Below, one piece after another: positions 27,094-34,617 of a DNA stretch of 51,297 bases; position 1 is the stretch's first letter; each line of letters starts with the position of its first letter. This DNA comes from Paramagnetospirillum kuznetsovii (GTDB taxonomy: Bacteria > Pseudomonadota > Alphaproteobacteria > Rhodospirillales > Magnetospirillaceae), in NCBI RefSeq assembly GCF_003284725.1, contig NZ_PGTO01000021.1, positions 1 through 51,297 of the forward strand. Reading direction: 5' to 3'. The notes under the pieces were generated by a model. It was not told the origin of the DNA. It was given only the letters and a program-made list of their open reading frames with translations, and made no database searches. Position numbers and translations under genes: made by a program.

Positions 27094-27480
27094 ATGCTGC
27101 GCATCGTCGATACCTCTGCCTGGATCGAATGCCTGATCGGCTCGCCCGTGGGCGCCACTCTGACCAGCCAGTTGCCGGATCGCGGCGACTGGCTGGTCCC
27201 GACCATGGTGCAGTTGGAACTGGCCAAATGGCTGACACGGGAAGTGGGGGAGGACAAGGCCGATCAGGTGATCGCGTTCACCGAGACCTGCGTCGTCGTC
27301 GATCTCGACACCACCATCGCCTTGTCGGCGGCGGATTTGTGTGCCCGGCACCGGCTGGCGACGGCAGATGCCGTCATCTATGCCTCCGCCCTCGCCCACG
27401 GGGCCGACCTGCTCACCTGCGACCAGCATTTCCATGGCTTGCCGGGCGTCCACTACGTATCCAAGACCGCGCCCCGATGA
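27094..27480 (+). CDS. vapC: PIN-domain ribonuclease toxin (VapC)
   Basis: 128 residues. The acidic metal-binding set of PIN nucleases is present: D6 (RIVDTSAWIE), E42 (VQLELAKW), D92 (LATADAVIYASAL) and D110 (LLTCDQHF). VapC toxins cleave tRNA or rRNA when freed from VapB. Gene order and spacing match a standard VapBC operon. All active-site residues are intact, so the toxin should be functional. Confidence 0.88.
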   Translation: MLRIVDTSAWIECLIGSPVGATLTSQLPDRGDWLVPTMVQLELAKWLTREVGEDKADQVIAFTETCVVVDLDTTIALSAADLCARHRLATADAVIYASALAHGADLLTCDQHFHGLPGVHYVSKTAPR

Positions 27481-27906
27481 TCAGGAAGACGACCGCCTGT
27501 CGGCCTCGGCGGAGTCCCACATCTTCCTCGGCTATATTGACGAGGACGAGTACCGCCGCCAGCGCGGCATCTCGCTCCGCACCGCCCAGCGCGACCGCCA
27601 GCTTCGCCAGCGCATGATGTCCCGGTCCGCACCTGGCTGCTGGAGCGTGAACGCCAGGTCGAGTGTAAGGCGTCGGCGGTGGAGCGATCCCGACCCGGCA
27701 ACGGCGGTCATGTCGGGATCTTCTTCGCCCAGCCGATTCTGGTCGGGCTGGCCCGCCGTCTGGGCGCCCCTATCCTGACCAAGACCATGAAACACGCCCA
27801 GGTTCTGGCGGTATCCTTGGTCCAGCATTTCGCCGCCAATGCCCGGAAATGGAGCCTGATCAAAACCAAGCTGGATGCGGAAAAGCCGTTCTCTGGCTCA
27901 AGATAA
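27481..27906 (+). pseudogene. Probable frameshifted gene relic downstream of vapC
   Basis: No single frame spans the region. In one frame, YIDEDEYRRQRGISLRTAQR resembles a helix-turn-helix opening of an excisionase-like protein. In another frame, starting near 27615, RTWLLERERQVECKASAVER continues to a stop at 27906. A frameshift near 27610-27620 would join them. I do not recognise the parent protein. The alternative is simply non-coding DNA. Confidence 0.3.
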
Positions 27907-27933
27907 GCGTTGACGGTCCTCGCAGATATAGTC

Positions 27934-27954
27934 ATTAATCTAGTGGACTGATAG
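27934..27954 (+). promoter_or_regulatory. Putative sulfur-regulon operator, site 1 (cysE)
   Basis: ATTAATCTAGT followed by a half-matching GGACTGATAG. The ATCTAG core is shared with the other sites of this island. It ends 20 bases before the cysE ATG. Confidence 0.6.
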
Positions 27955-27974
27955 ATTATATATGAGCGCACATC

Positions 27975-28844
27975 ATGGCTCGACCGATTCCGGGACATCT
28001 CTCGCTGATTTCCAATCACGATCGCGATCTTGGACATTTCGCCGACACCGTCTGGCTGGAATTGCGCAAGGAAGCGGAAGACGCTCTGATCCGCTCGCCG
28101 CAACTGGCCCCGCTGTTCATCCAGTCGGTGCTGGACCAGCCGTCCTTCGAGGCGGCGGTGTTCCATCGCATTTCGGCGCGCCTCAAGAACGACGTGGTCT
28201 CACTGCCGCTGCTGACCGAGACCTTCGCCCGCGCCGCCGCCGCCGATCCCAAGATCGCCCTGGCGCTTAGGGCCGACATCGCCGCCGTGCTGGAGCGCGA
28301 CCCCGCCACCCAGCGCTTCATCGAGCCGTTCCTCTACTTCAAGGGCTTTCACGCGGTGCAGACCCACCGGCTGGCCCATTGGCTGTGGAGCAAGGATGAA
28401 CGGGACTTCGCGCTGTATCTGCAAAGCCGCTCCTCCGACGTGTTCCAAACCGACATCCACCCCGCCGCCCGCTTCGGCCATGGCGTCTTCCTCGACCACG
28501 CCACCGGCCTGGTGGTGGGCGAGACGGCGGTGGTGGAGGACGATGTGTCGCTGCTGCAAAACGTCACCCTGGGCGGCACCGGCAAGGAAAGTGGCGATCG
28601 CCATCCCAAGGTTCGCCAGGGCGCCATCATCGGCGCCGGGGCCAAGATACTCGGCAATATCGAGATCGGAGCCCATTCGCGCATCGCCGCCGGATCGGTG
28701 GTTCTGAAGGCGGTGGCCCCCCATTCCACCGTGGCGGGCATCCCGGCCCGCATCATCCGCGCCACCAACGACCCGGAAGCCCTGCGCAGCAAGGAAGAGA
28801 TCCTTAAGCTGCTGTCCTACGAGTCGTTCGATTATTCCATCTGA
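27975..28844 (+). CDS. cysE: Serine O-acetyltransferase
   Basis: 289 residues. The enzyme acetylates serine with acetyl-CoA to give O-acetylserine, the acceptor for sulfide. The N-terminal helical domain (to about 150) is followed by a left-handed beta-helix of hexapeptide repeats (AIIGAGAKILGNIEIGAHSR). Catalytic segments DIHPAARFGHGVFLDHATG and GDRHPKVRQGA hold the active Asp and His. No strong ribosome-binding site is present. A sulfur operator lies directly upstream. It is convergent with a small minus-strand gene whose 3' end overlaps its own by 13 bases. Confidence 0.93.
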   Translation: MARPIPGHLSLISNHDRDLGHFADTVWLELRKEAEDALIRSPQLAPLFIQSVLDQPSFEAAVFHRISARLKNDVVSLPLLTETFARAAAADPKIALALRADIAAVLERDPATQRFIEPFLYFKGFHAVQTHRLAHWLWSKDERDFALYLQSRSSDVFQTDIHPAARFGHGVFLDHATGLVVGETAVVEDDVSLLQNVTLGGTGKESGDRHPKVRQGAIIGAGAKILGNIEIGAHSRIAAGSVVLKAVAPHSTVAGIPARIIRATNDPEALRSKEEILKLLSYESFDYSI

Positions 28845-29059
28845 CGCGGCATAAAGCGAAGTTCGACCCGGTCCACCACGTCGCGCAGCACTTGTCGGAC
28901 CAGATCCGGATCGCATCCCATCAGGACCGCGTCCTCCAGCAGGTCGAGGGCCAGGGCGCGGAACTCAGCCAGATTCTGCTCCAGCACTTTGAGCTTCTCC
29001 ACGCAGGAAACCGGAGAACCATCCAAAGCCCGCCAGACCGCCGCCGCCTCTTTCTCCAT
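28832..29059 (-). CDS. Small acidic helical protein, 75 residues
   Basis: The ATG at 29059 has GGAG just upstream with short spacing. The product is mostly helical (EKLKVLEQNLAEFRALALDL), acidic, with two cysteines (C19 and C49). No known domain is recognised. It is divergent from the DUF2325-encapsulin operon and lies 61 bases from operator site 2, which could control both directions. Its 3' end overlaps cysE by 13 bases. A partner or regulator role in the encapsulin locus is only a guess from position. Confidence 0.5.
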   Translation of the reverse strand: MEKEAAAVWRALDGSPVSCVEKLKVLEQNLAEFRALALDLLEDAVLMGCDPDLVRQVLRDVVDRVELRFMPRQME

Positions 29060-29113
29060 ATCTCCATCACCCCTTCCGTCATCAGCCGTCCGTCATACCC
29101 CCATGCATTTACC

Positions 29114-29136
29114 ATTGCAATCTACTAGATTAATAG
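29114..29136. promoter_or_regulatory. Putative sulfur-regulon operator, site 2 (DUF2325-encapsulin operon)
   Basis: Contains the perfect odd palindrome ATCTA-C-TAGAT at 29120-29130, within CAATCTACTAGATTAATAG. It lies 35 bases before the DUF2325 gene and 55 bases upstream of the divergent small gene. Confidence 0.7.
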
Positions 29137-29170
29137 CATTATAGGCCGAAGCATTTCGACGGAGCACATC

Positions 29171-29506
29171 ATGCCCATCACGCCTCCCTCCGCTATCGAC
29201 CTCTCCGGCCGCCTGATTCTTTACGTGGGTGGCCGTCATCAACATGTGGCCCATCTGCGCCGCATGGTGGAGGAGCGCAACGGCGCCTTCGTCCATCACG
29301 ATGGCGGAGTCGAACAGAGCATGGCCAAGCTGGCCAATCAGCTGGAACGCGCCGATGCGGTGCTGTTCCCGGTGGGCTGCGTCAGTCATCAGGCCCAAAG
29401 CAAGGTCAAAAGCCTGTGCCGCCGCTTCGACACGCCGTTCAAGCCGCTGCGCAGCACCGGCATCGACGCCATCACCCGCGCCCTCGAATCCCTAACCACC
29501 AATTGA
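29171..29506 (+). CDS. DUF2325 protein
   Basis: 111 residues. LILYVGGRHQHVAHLRRMVE, HHDGGVEQSM and VLFPVGCVSHQAQSKVKSLC match the DUF2325 family, whose function is unknown. The invariant HDGG, the Cys-x2-His (CVSH) and a later Cys (SLCRRF) could bind a metal or persulfide. It lies 23 bases before the encapsulin gene and shares its upstream operator, so it is almost certainly co-transcribed with the encapsulin and desulfurase. A role in sulfur handling is inferred from context. Confidence 0.82.
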   Translation: MPITPPSAIDLSGRLILYVGGRHQHVAHLRRMVEERNGAFVHHDGGVEQSMAKLANQLERADAVLFPVGCVSHQAQSKVKSLCRRFDTPFKPLRSTGIDAITRALESLTTN

Positions 29507-29529
29507 TTCCCCCCTCTGGAGACCGATCC

Positions 29530-30486
29530 ATGTCCGAAGACAGTGAAGTTCGCCGCACCCTGAACGAGCAGGCGGCACGCCAGCTGGCCAACGCCACCAA
29601 GACCCGCGCTCAATGGTCGGGCATCACCCCGCGCTGGCTGGTGTCCTTCCTGCCCTGGATCCCGGTCGAGGCCGGCATCTACCGCCTGAACCGGGTCAAG
29701 GAAGGGGCTATCGGCGCCAGTTCCGACGTTAAGTGCAGTCCCACCAATGACGCCGATCTGCCGGAAAGCTTCGTGCCCTACGAGGAGAATCCGCGCGAAT
29801 ACTCGCTGAACGCGGTGACCACGGTGCTGGATGTCCAGACCCGCGTCTCCGACCTCTATTCCCACCCCATCGACCAGATTCAGGAACAGCTGCGCCTGCT
29901 GATCGAGAAGGTGAAGGAAAAGCAGGAATTCGAGCTGATCAACAATGCCGAATACGGCTTGCTGACCAACGCCGCCAAGACCCAGCGCATCAAGGCCCGC
30001 AAGGGCGCCCCCACCCCCGACGATCTCGACGAGCTGATCTCCAAGGTGTGGAAAGAACCATCCTTCTTCCTGGCCCATCCCAAGGCCATCGCCGCCTTCG
30101 GCCGCGAATGCACCAAGCGCGGCGTACCGCCGCCCACCGTCAATCTGTTCGGCACCCCGTTCCTGACCTGGCGTGGCCTGCCCCTGGTGCCCAGCGACAA
30201 GCTGACCATCAGCGGCGACGGTAAGAAAAGCCCCGGAAAGACCAACATCCTGCTGGTCCGCACCGGCGAGAAGCGCCAGGGCGTGGTCGGGCTGTTCCAG
30301 CCGGGTGTTCCCGGCGAAGTGTCACCGTCGCTGTCGGTGCGCTTCATGGGCATCAACCGCAAGGCCATCGCGTCCTATCTGATCTCGCTCTATTGCTCGG
30401 CGGCGGTGCTGACCGAGGACGCTTTGGCGGTGTTGGAAGATGTCGAGGTCGATCACTACTTCGATTACGACAAGAAGTTCGCATGA
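29530..30486 (+). CDS. srpI: Family 2A encapsulin shell protein (SrpI type)
   Basis: 318 residues. The sequence closely follows the sulfur-starvation protein SrpI of cyanobacteria, the type member of Family 2A encapsulins with an HK97-like fold. Matches include AARQLANATKT, ITPRWLVSFLPWIPVEAGIY, QEFELINNAEYGLL, APTPDDLDELISKVWKEPSF and TGEKRQGVVGLFQPG. There is no cyclic-nucleotide-binding insert, which separates it from Family 2B. It should self-assemble into a closed icosahedral shell in the cytoplasm. Its stop overlaps the start of the desulfurase gene (ATGA), the usual cargo. The start at 29530 follows TGGAG; the frame extends to 29416 without support. Confidence 0.94.
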   Translation: MSEDSEVRRTLNEQAARQLANATKTRAQWSGITPRWLVSFLPWIPVEAGIYRLNRVKEGAIGASSDVKCSPTNDADLPESFVPYEENPREYSLNAVTTVLDVQTRVSDLYSHPIDQIQEQLRLLIEKVKEKQEFELINNAEYGLLTNAAKTQRIKARKGAPTPDDLDELISKVWKEPSFFLAHPKAIAAFGRECTKRGVPPPTVNLFGTPFLTWRGLPLVPSDKLTISGDGKKSPGKTNILLVRTGEKRQGVVGLFQPGVPGEVSPSLSVRFMGINRKAIASYLISLYCSAAVLTEDALAVLEDVEVDHYFDYDKKFA

Positions 30487-32384
30487 CCCAGCCGCCCTCC
30501 CTCGCGCTGCCCTCGTCCCTGCCTCCGGCGGCGCCACCCGCCGGGGATTGGAACGAGCCGACAGCGGGCTTCGCCGACGCGCCTGATGCCCGGTTGATCG
30601 CCCAGATGGCCAACGCCCTGTTCGCCGCCTTTCCCGGTCAGTCGGCGCCGTCCATCGGCGTGGCGCCGCCTTCGGTGCCGGTGATCGAAGCGGCTCCCAC
30701 CGGCGGCCTGGTCCCACCCGGTATTCCGGCGCCACCCTCGGTCGGCACTGTCACTCTCGTGCCCCAGATGCCCCAGTTGGGGCCGCTGGCCGCCGCTCCG
30801 GCGGCGCCGCCCGGCAATCCCGCCGCCTTTCCGCCCACGGTTGCACCGGGCGAAAGCGATCTGCGCGGCCTGCCCAATATCTTGGGGAGTCTGGTGTCGC
30901 TGGTGCCGCCCGGCCACGAAGCAGGCCCAACGGCGCCGCAAGGCTCGCCCGACATTCCCGAGGCGGCGGTGCCCAGCCTGCCCGCAATGCCCCAGGGACT
31001 CCCGCAGGCCCGCCCGGACGAGGGTTATTCCTTCCTCGACGATTTACACCCGTCGGCCGAGGCCGCCCCCAGGCCCATCCGCGCCGAACCCTCGGTCATG
31101 GAAATCGAACTACGCCCAGATCTGGTTCCCGATCTGCGTGACACCAGCGCCCATGGCGGCGCCTTTGACCCCCATTCGGTCAAGCGCGACTTCCCCATTC
31201 TTCAGGAGCAAGTCCACGGCAAGAAGCTGATCTGGCTGGACAACGCCGCCACCACCCAAAAGCCGCGTCAGGTGATCGAGCGCCTGTCCCGCTTCTACGA
31301 ACACGAGAACTCCAACATCCACCGCGCCGCCCACACCCTGGCGGCCCGCTCCACCGACGCCTATGAGGCGGCCCGCGAGAAGACCAGGCGCTTCCTCAAC
31401 GCCTCCTCCACCGAGGAGATCGTCTTCGTGCGCGGCGCCACCGAGGGCATCAATCTGATCGCCAAGGCCTGGGGGGCGCGCAACGTCAAGGAAGGCGACG
31501 AGATCGTCGTCACCTGGCTGGAGCACCACGCCAATATCGTGCCGTGGCAGCAGCTTTGCGCCCAGTTGGGGGCCCGGCTGCGGGTCGCCCCGGTGGACGA
31601 CAGCGGCCAGATCATCCTGGAAGAATACGAGAAGCTTCTCAATCCCCGAACCCGGCTGGTGTCGCTGACCCAGGTGTCCAACGCACTCGGCACCGTCACG
31701 CCCGCCGCCGAGATGACCGCCATGGCCCATCGTCACGGTGCCATCGTCCTGGTTGACGGAGCCCAGGCGGTGTCGCACATGCCGGTCGATGTCCAGGCGC
31801 TGGATTGCGACTTCTACGTCTTTTCCGGCCACAAGGTGTTCGGCCCCACCGGCATCGGCGCGGTCTATGGCAAGAAGGCCATTCTCGACCAGATGCCGCC
31901 CTGGCAGGGCGGCGGCAATATGATCGCCGACGTCACCTTCGAGAAGACGGTGTATCAGCCCGCTCCCGCCCGTTTCGAGGCCGGAACCGGCAATATCGCC
32001 GACGCGGTGGGCCTCGGGGCCGCCATCGACTATGTGGAACGCATCGGCATGGCCACCATCGCCGCCTGGGAGCACGAGTTGCTGGACTACGGCACCAAGG
32101 GCCTGCTGAGTGTGCCCGGCCTGCGCCTGATCGGCACCGCCAAGGAGAAGGCCGGGGTGCTGTCCTTCGTCATCGACGAATGCCGCACCGAGGATATCGG
32201 CAAGGCCCTCGACCGCGAAGGTATCGCCGTGCGGTCCGGCCATCACTGCGCCCAGCCCATCCTGCGCCGCTTTGGCCTGGAGGCGACGGTGCGGCCCAGT
32301 CTGGCTTTCTACAACACCTTCGAGGATCTGGACGCCTTGGTGAACGCCCTGCTGCGCTTCCAAAGCGGCCACGGCGGACGCTGA
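30483..32384 (+). CDS. Cysteine desulfurase, SufS type, with N-terminal encapsulation domain
   Basis: 633 residues. The C-terminal 410 residues are a type II (SufS/CsdA) desulfurase that removes sulfur from cysteine to give alanine and an enzyme persulfide. K451 in FSGHKVFGPTG binds pyridoxal phosphate, and C589 in RSGHHCAQPI is the persulfide cysteine. The first 225 residues are Pro/Ala/Gly-rich and predicted disordered, with two more ordered islands: DARLIAQMANALFAAF (35-50) and EGYSFLDDL (180-188). In Family 2A systems such an N-terminal region targets the enzyme into the shell. The gene overlaps the encapsulin gene by four bases and ends at a strong terminator. Confidence 0.93.
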   Translation: MTQPPSLALPSSLPPAAPPAGDWNEPTAGFADAPDARLIAQMANALFAAFPGQSAPSIGVAPPSVPVIEAAPTGGLVPPGIPAPPSVGTVTLVPQMPQLGPLAAAPAAPPGNPAAFPPTVAPGESDLRGLPNILGSLVSLVPPGHEAGPTAPQGSPDIPEAAVPSLPAMPQGLPQARPDEGYSFLDDLHPSAEAAPRPIRAEPSVMEIELRPDLVPDLRDTSAHGGAFDPHSVKRDFPILQEQVHGKKLIWLDNAATTQKPRQVIERLSRFYEHENSNIHRAAHTLAARSTDAYEAAREKTRRFLNASSTEEIVFVRGATEGINLIAKAWGARNVKEGDEIVVTWLEHHANIVPWQQLCAQLGARLRVAPVDDSGQIILEEYEKLLNPRTRLVSLTQVSNALGTVTPAAEMTAMAHRHGAIVLVDGAQAVSHMPVDVQALDCDFYVFSGHKVFGPTGIGAVYGKKAILDQMPPWQGGGNMIADVTFEKTVYQPAPARFEAGTGNIADAVGLGAAIDYVERIGMATIAAWEHELLDYGTKGLLSVPGLRLIGTAKEKAGVLSFVIDECRTEDIGKALDREGIAVRSGHHCAQPILRRFGLEATVRPSLAFYNTFEDLDALVNALLRFQSGHGGR

Positions 32385-32388
32385 AGCC

Positions 32389-32420
32389 GACAAGGCCCGC
32401 CGAGGCGGGCCTTGTCCTTT
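32389..32420. terminator. Strong terminator of the encapsulin operon
   Basis: A perfect 12-bp stem, GACAAGGCCCGC/GCGGGCCTTGTC, closes a CGAG loop and is followed by CTTTCG. It lies four bases after the desulfurase stop and also serves the converging small gene. Confidence 0.8.
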
Positions 32421-32439
32421 CGTCAGGGATCATCCGGCC

Positions 32440-32655
32440 CTACGCCGCCCGGCAAAGATGCCTCGCAAGGCGGGACTGAGCCTCCAGCACCACCTCCCAG
32501 ACCTGGGCGGGGGCCAGACCGTCCCGCTTCATCACCAAGGCAATGATGGGATCGCCCATCGCCTCGGACAGGCTCGGCTCACCCTGACGCCAGGGGTCGG
32601 CAGCGCGTTGGCCGATCAGTTGCGGCCTCGATGATTCCTGGCGGGACATGGTCAT
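32440..32655 (-). CDS. Small protein, about 71 residues, unknown function
   Basis: The C-terminal part, GDPIIALVMKRDGLAPAQVW then EVVLEAQSRL, resembles short alphaproteobacterial proteins with a DPI-x-LMxRDGV pattern, of unknown role. Three in-frame ATGs are close together. The one at 32655 has GGAG nine bases upstream; 32664 and 32649 are alternatives, and the frame is open to 32706. It is divergent from cysK with operator site 3 between them, so it probably belongs to the sulfur regulon. Confidence 0.55.
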   Translation of the reverse strand: MTMSRQESSRPQLIGQRAADPWRQGEPSLSEAMGDPIIALVMKRDGLAPAQVWEVVLEAQSRLARHLCRAA

Positions 32656-32753
32656 GGTCTTCATCTCCGAGAGGCGGAATCGCGGCTGGACCGCTGAAAT
32701 CAGCACCTCCGAACCTACCCTAGCAAAGTCGGGCGGTGAGTCAATCTACTTTT

Positions 32754-32775
32754 CTACAATTTTGATAGACTACTG
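32754..32775. promoter_or_regulatory. Putative sulfur-regulon operator, site 3 (cysK)
   Basis: CTACAATTTTGATAGACTAC is the weakest of the main sites but keeps the CTA ... TAGACTA arrangement seen at site 7. CAATCTAC just upstream (32742-32749) matches site 2. It lies 47 bases before cysK. Confidence 0.45.
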
Positions 32776-32822
32776 ACCAGAGGGTGCGCTATACGCCTTG
32801 CAGGAGACCTATCGGAGGCATC

Positions 32823-33785
32823 ATGACCGTGCTCAATCGCCCCGGCCGGGGCCGTCTTTACGACAACATCACCCAAACCGTCGGCGACACGCCCCTGGTC
32901 AGGATCAACCGGCTGGCCACGGATGCCGACGCCCAGGCCGCCATCTATGCCAAGCTCGAATTCTTCAACCCGCTGTCATCGGTGAAGGACCGCATCGGCC
33001 TGGCCATGATCGAAGCCGCCGAGACGCAAGGGCTGATCGCCCCCGGGCGCACCGTCCTGGTGGAACCAACCTCTGGCAATACCGGCATTGCCCTGGCCTT
33101 CGTGGCGGCGGTGAAAGGCTATCGGCTCATCCTGGTGATGCCGGAGAGCATGTCGCTGGAACGCCGCAAGATGCTGCTGCTGCTGGGGGCCGAGTTGGAC
33201 CTGACCCCGGCGACCAAGGGGATGACCGGCGCCGTGACCCGCGCCCGGGAATTGCAGGCCGAATTGCCAGACGCTCTGATCCTTCAGCAATTCGAGAACG
33301 GTGCCAATCCCCGAATCCACCAAACCACGACCGCCGAGGAGATCTGGAACGACACCGAGGGCAATGTCGATGTCATCATCGGCGGAGTCGGCACCGGCGG
33401 CACCTTGACCGGAATCGGCCGCGCCCTGAAGCCTCGCCGCCCCGGCTTGCGCATCATCGCCGTCGAGCCTGAATCCAGCCCCGTCCTGTCGGGCGGCCCG
33501 CCCGGCCCCCATAAGATCCAGGGCATCGGCCCAGGCTTCGTGCCTCCCATCCTTGACCGCGACGTCATCGACGAAATCCTGACCATCTCCAATGACAGGG
33601 CCTTCGAGACGGCGCGGCAATCCGCAAGGCTCGAGGGCATCCCCGTCGGCATCTCGTCGGGCGCGGCCCTGGCGGCGGCTCTCGAGGTGGCGGCCCGGCC
33701 CCAGCTGAAGGGCAAGACCATGGTGGTCATCATCCCGTCCTTCGCAGAACGCTATCTGTCCACCGCCCTCTTCGATGGAGTTTAG
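32823..33785 (+). CDS. cysK: Cysteine synthase (O-acetylserine sulfhydrylase)
   Basis: 320 residues from the ATG at 32823, with CGGAGG seven bases upstream. The enzyme joins sulfide to O-acetylserine to form cysteine. K55 in [11 protein letters not shown] holds pyridoxal phosphate, [11 protein letters not shown] is the substrate loop, and [15 protein letters not shown] binds the phosphate. It lacks the extra C-terminal regions of cystathionine synthases. Together with the cysE gene 4 kb upstream it completes cysteine synthesis within the island. An Rrf2 regulator gene starts two bases after its stop. Confidence 0.95.
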   Translation: MTVLNRPGRGRLYDNITQTVGDTPLVRINRLATDADAQAAIYAKLEFFNPLSSVKDRIGLAMIEAAETQGLIAPGRTVLVEPTSGNTGIALAFVAAVKGYRLILVMPESMSLERRKMLLLLGAELDLTPATKGMTGAVTRARELQAELPDALILQQFENGANPRIHQTTTAEEIWNDTEGNVDVIIGGVGTGGTLTGIGRALKPRRPGLRIIAVEPESSPVLSGGPPGPHKIQGIGPGFVPPILDRDVIDEILTISNDRAFETARQSARLEGIPVGISSGAALAAALEVAARPQLKGKTMVVIIPSFAERYLSTALFDGV

Positions 33786-33787
33786 CC

Positions 33788-34261
33788 ATGATCACCAACC
33801 ACACCAAATATGGGCTGAAAGCTGTCCTCCACCTGGCCAAGCACGACACATCCAGCCTCGACGACATTGCCGACCGCGAGACGATTGCCGCCGACGCCCT
33901 TGCCGACATTTTCCAGAAACTGGAACGGGCCGGCTTCATCAAACAGGCGTCACCGGATAATGTCATGCTGGCCCGTCCGGCAAACCAGATCATGGTCGGC
34001 GAGGTGGTCCGCGCCATCGACGGCCCCCTCGCCCCCATCCCCTGTGTCAGCCACACCGCCTATGAGCGATGCAATGACTGCTTCAGCGAGGAAGCCTGCG
34101 AGATTCGCCGGTTGATGCGTCTGGTCCGGGACACGACGGCCTTCATCCTGGACAAGACCAGCATCCTCGACATGGGCGCCGGGCGAAATCCACGGGTGAT
34201 TTTTGATGATGCAGGGCTGGAACTGTCGCCACACCATGCCGGGCGCGGGACTGGCACTTGA
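33788..34261 (+). CDS. Rrf2-family regulator with variant wing
   Basis: 157 residues. An N-terminal winged helix (TKYGLKAVLHLAKHD) is followed by a cysteine cluster C86, C95, C98 and C104, in PIPCVSHTAYERCNDCFSEEA. This spacing (C-x8-C-x2-C-x5-C) could hold an iron-sulfur cluster. Compared with its neighbour at 34618 the wing has lost its glycine-rich turn (GFIKQASPDNVMLARP instead of KKGKGGGYVLARP), so DNA recognition may differ. It is two bases after cysK and co-transcribed with it. It could respond to cysteine, O-acetylserine or cluster status; this is inference. Confidence 0.88.
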   Translation: MITNHTKYGLKAVLHLAKHDTSSLDDIADRETIAADALADIFQKLERAGFIKQASPDNVMLARPANQIMVGEVVRAIDGPLAPIPCVSHTAYERCNDCFSEEACEIRRLMRLVRDTTAFILDKTSILDMGAGRNPRVIFDDAGLELSPHHAGRGTGT

Positions 34262-34319
34262 TACGCGAAGCAACCAATTGCTTCCGCCCGGGGCCAGGGG
34301 TCCGCTTAATTACCCTATA

Positions 34320-34330
34320 GTCTTGTAGAG
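34320..34330. promoter_or_regulatory. Degenerate operator-like site before a permease relic
   Basis: GTCTTGTAGAG differs from ATCTAGTAGAT at three positions. It sits 16 bases upstream of the ABC permease relic, where an intact transport operon would have carried a site. Confidence 0.3.
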
Positions 34331-34345
34331 AGCATGCCGATGTAA

Positions 34346-34612
34346 GCCACCCCGGAACTCGCTCCGTTCACTGCCGCCGCCTGTCTGGGCGCCCGACGCG
34401 ATGACAGCCTGATCCATGCGATTCCACCCGGCGCCCTGCCCAGCATCTTCATCGGCCTGCGCACCGCCATCGGAATCAGCTTCTACTCCCTGGTGGCGGC
34501 GGAGCTGGCCGGGGCCTGTGCCGGAGTAGCCTACCGCATCGAACTGTCCCGCCAGAACATGCAGACCGCCGAGATGATGGCCGGGCTGGTGGCGCTGGGT
34601 ATGAGGCCAGTG
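34346..34612 (+). pseudogene. Relic of a sulfonate/taurine-type ABC permease
   Basis: One frame reads GALPSIFIGLRTAIGISFYS, LVAAELAGACAGVAYRIELS and TAEMMAGLVALGM, the C-terminal half of SsuC/TauC-type permeases. It is preceded by an in-frame TAA and has no start, and similarity ends near 34612. The EAA-loop region just before it (ACLGARRDDSLIHAIPP) is also recognisable. It is a third member of the permease family in this island, now broken. Confidence 0.72.
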
Positions 34613-34617
34613 CCACA

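Noticed and set aside
27934-27960. Alternative reading of the shared motif as an extended -10 promoter element
   Set aside because: The palindromic core at three sites and the variable distance to start codons fit a protein-binding site better, though overlap with promoters is likely.
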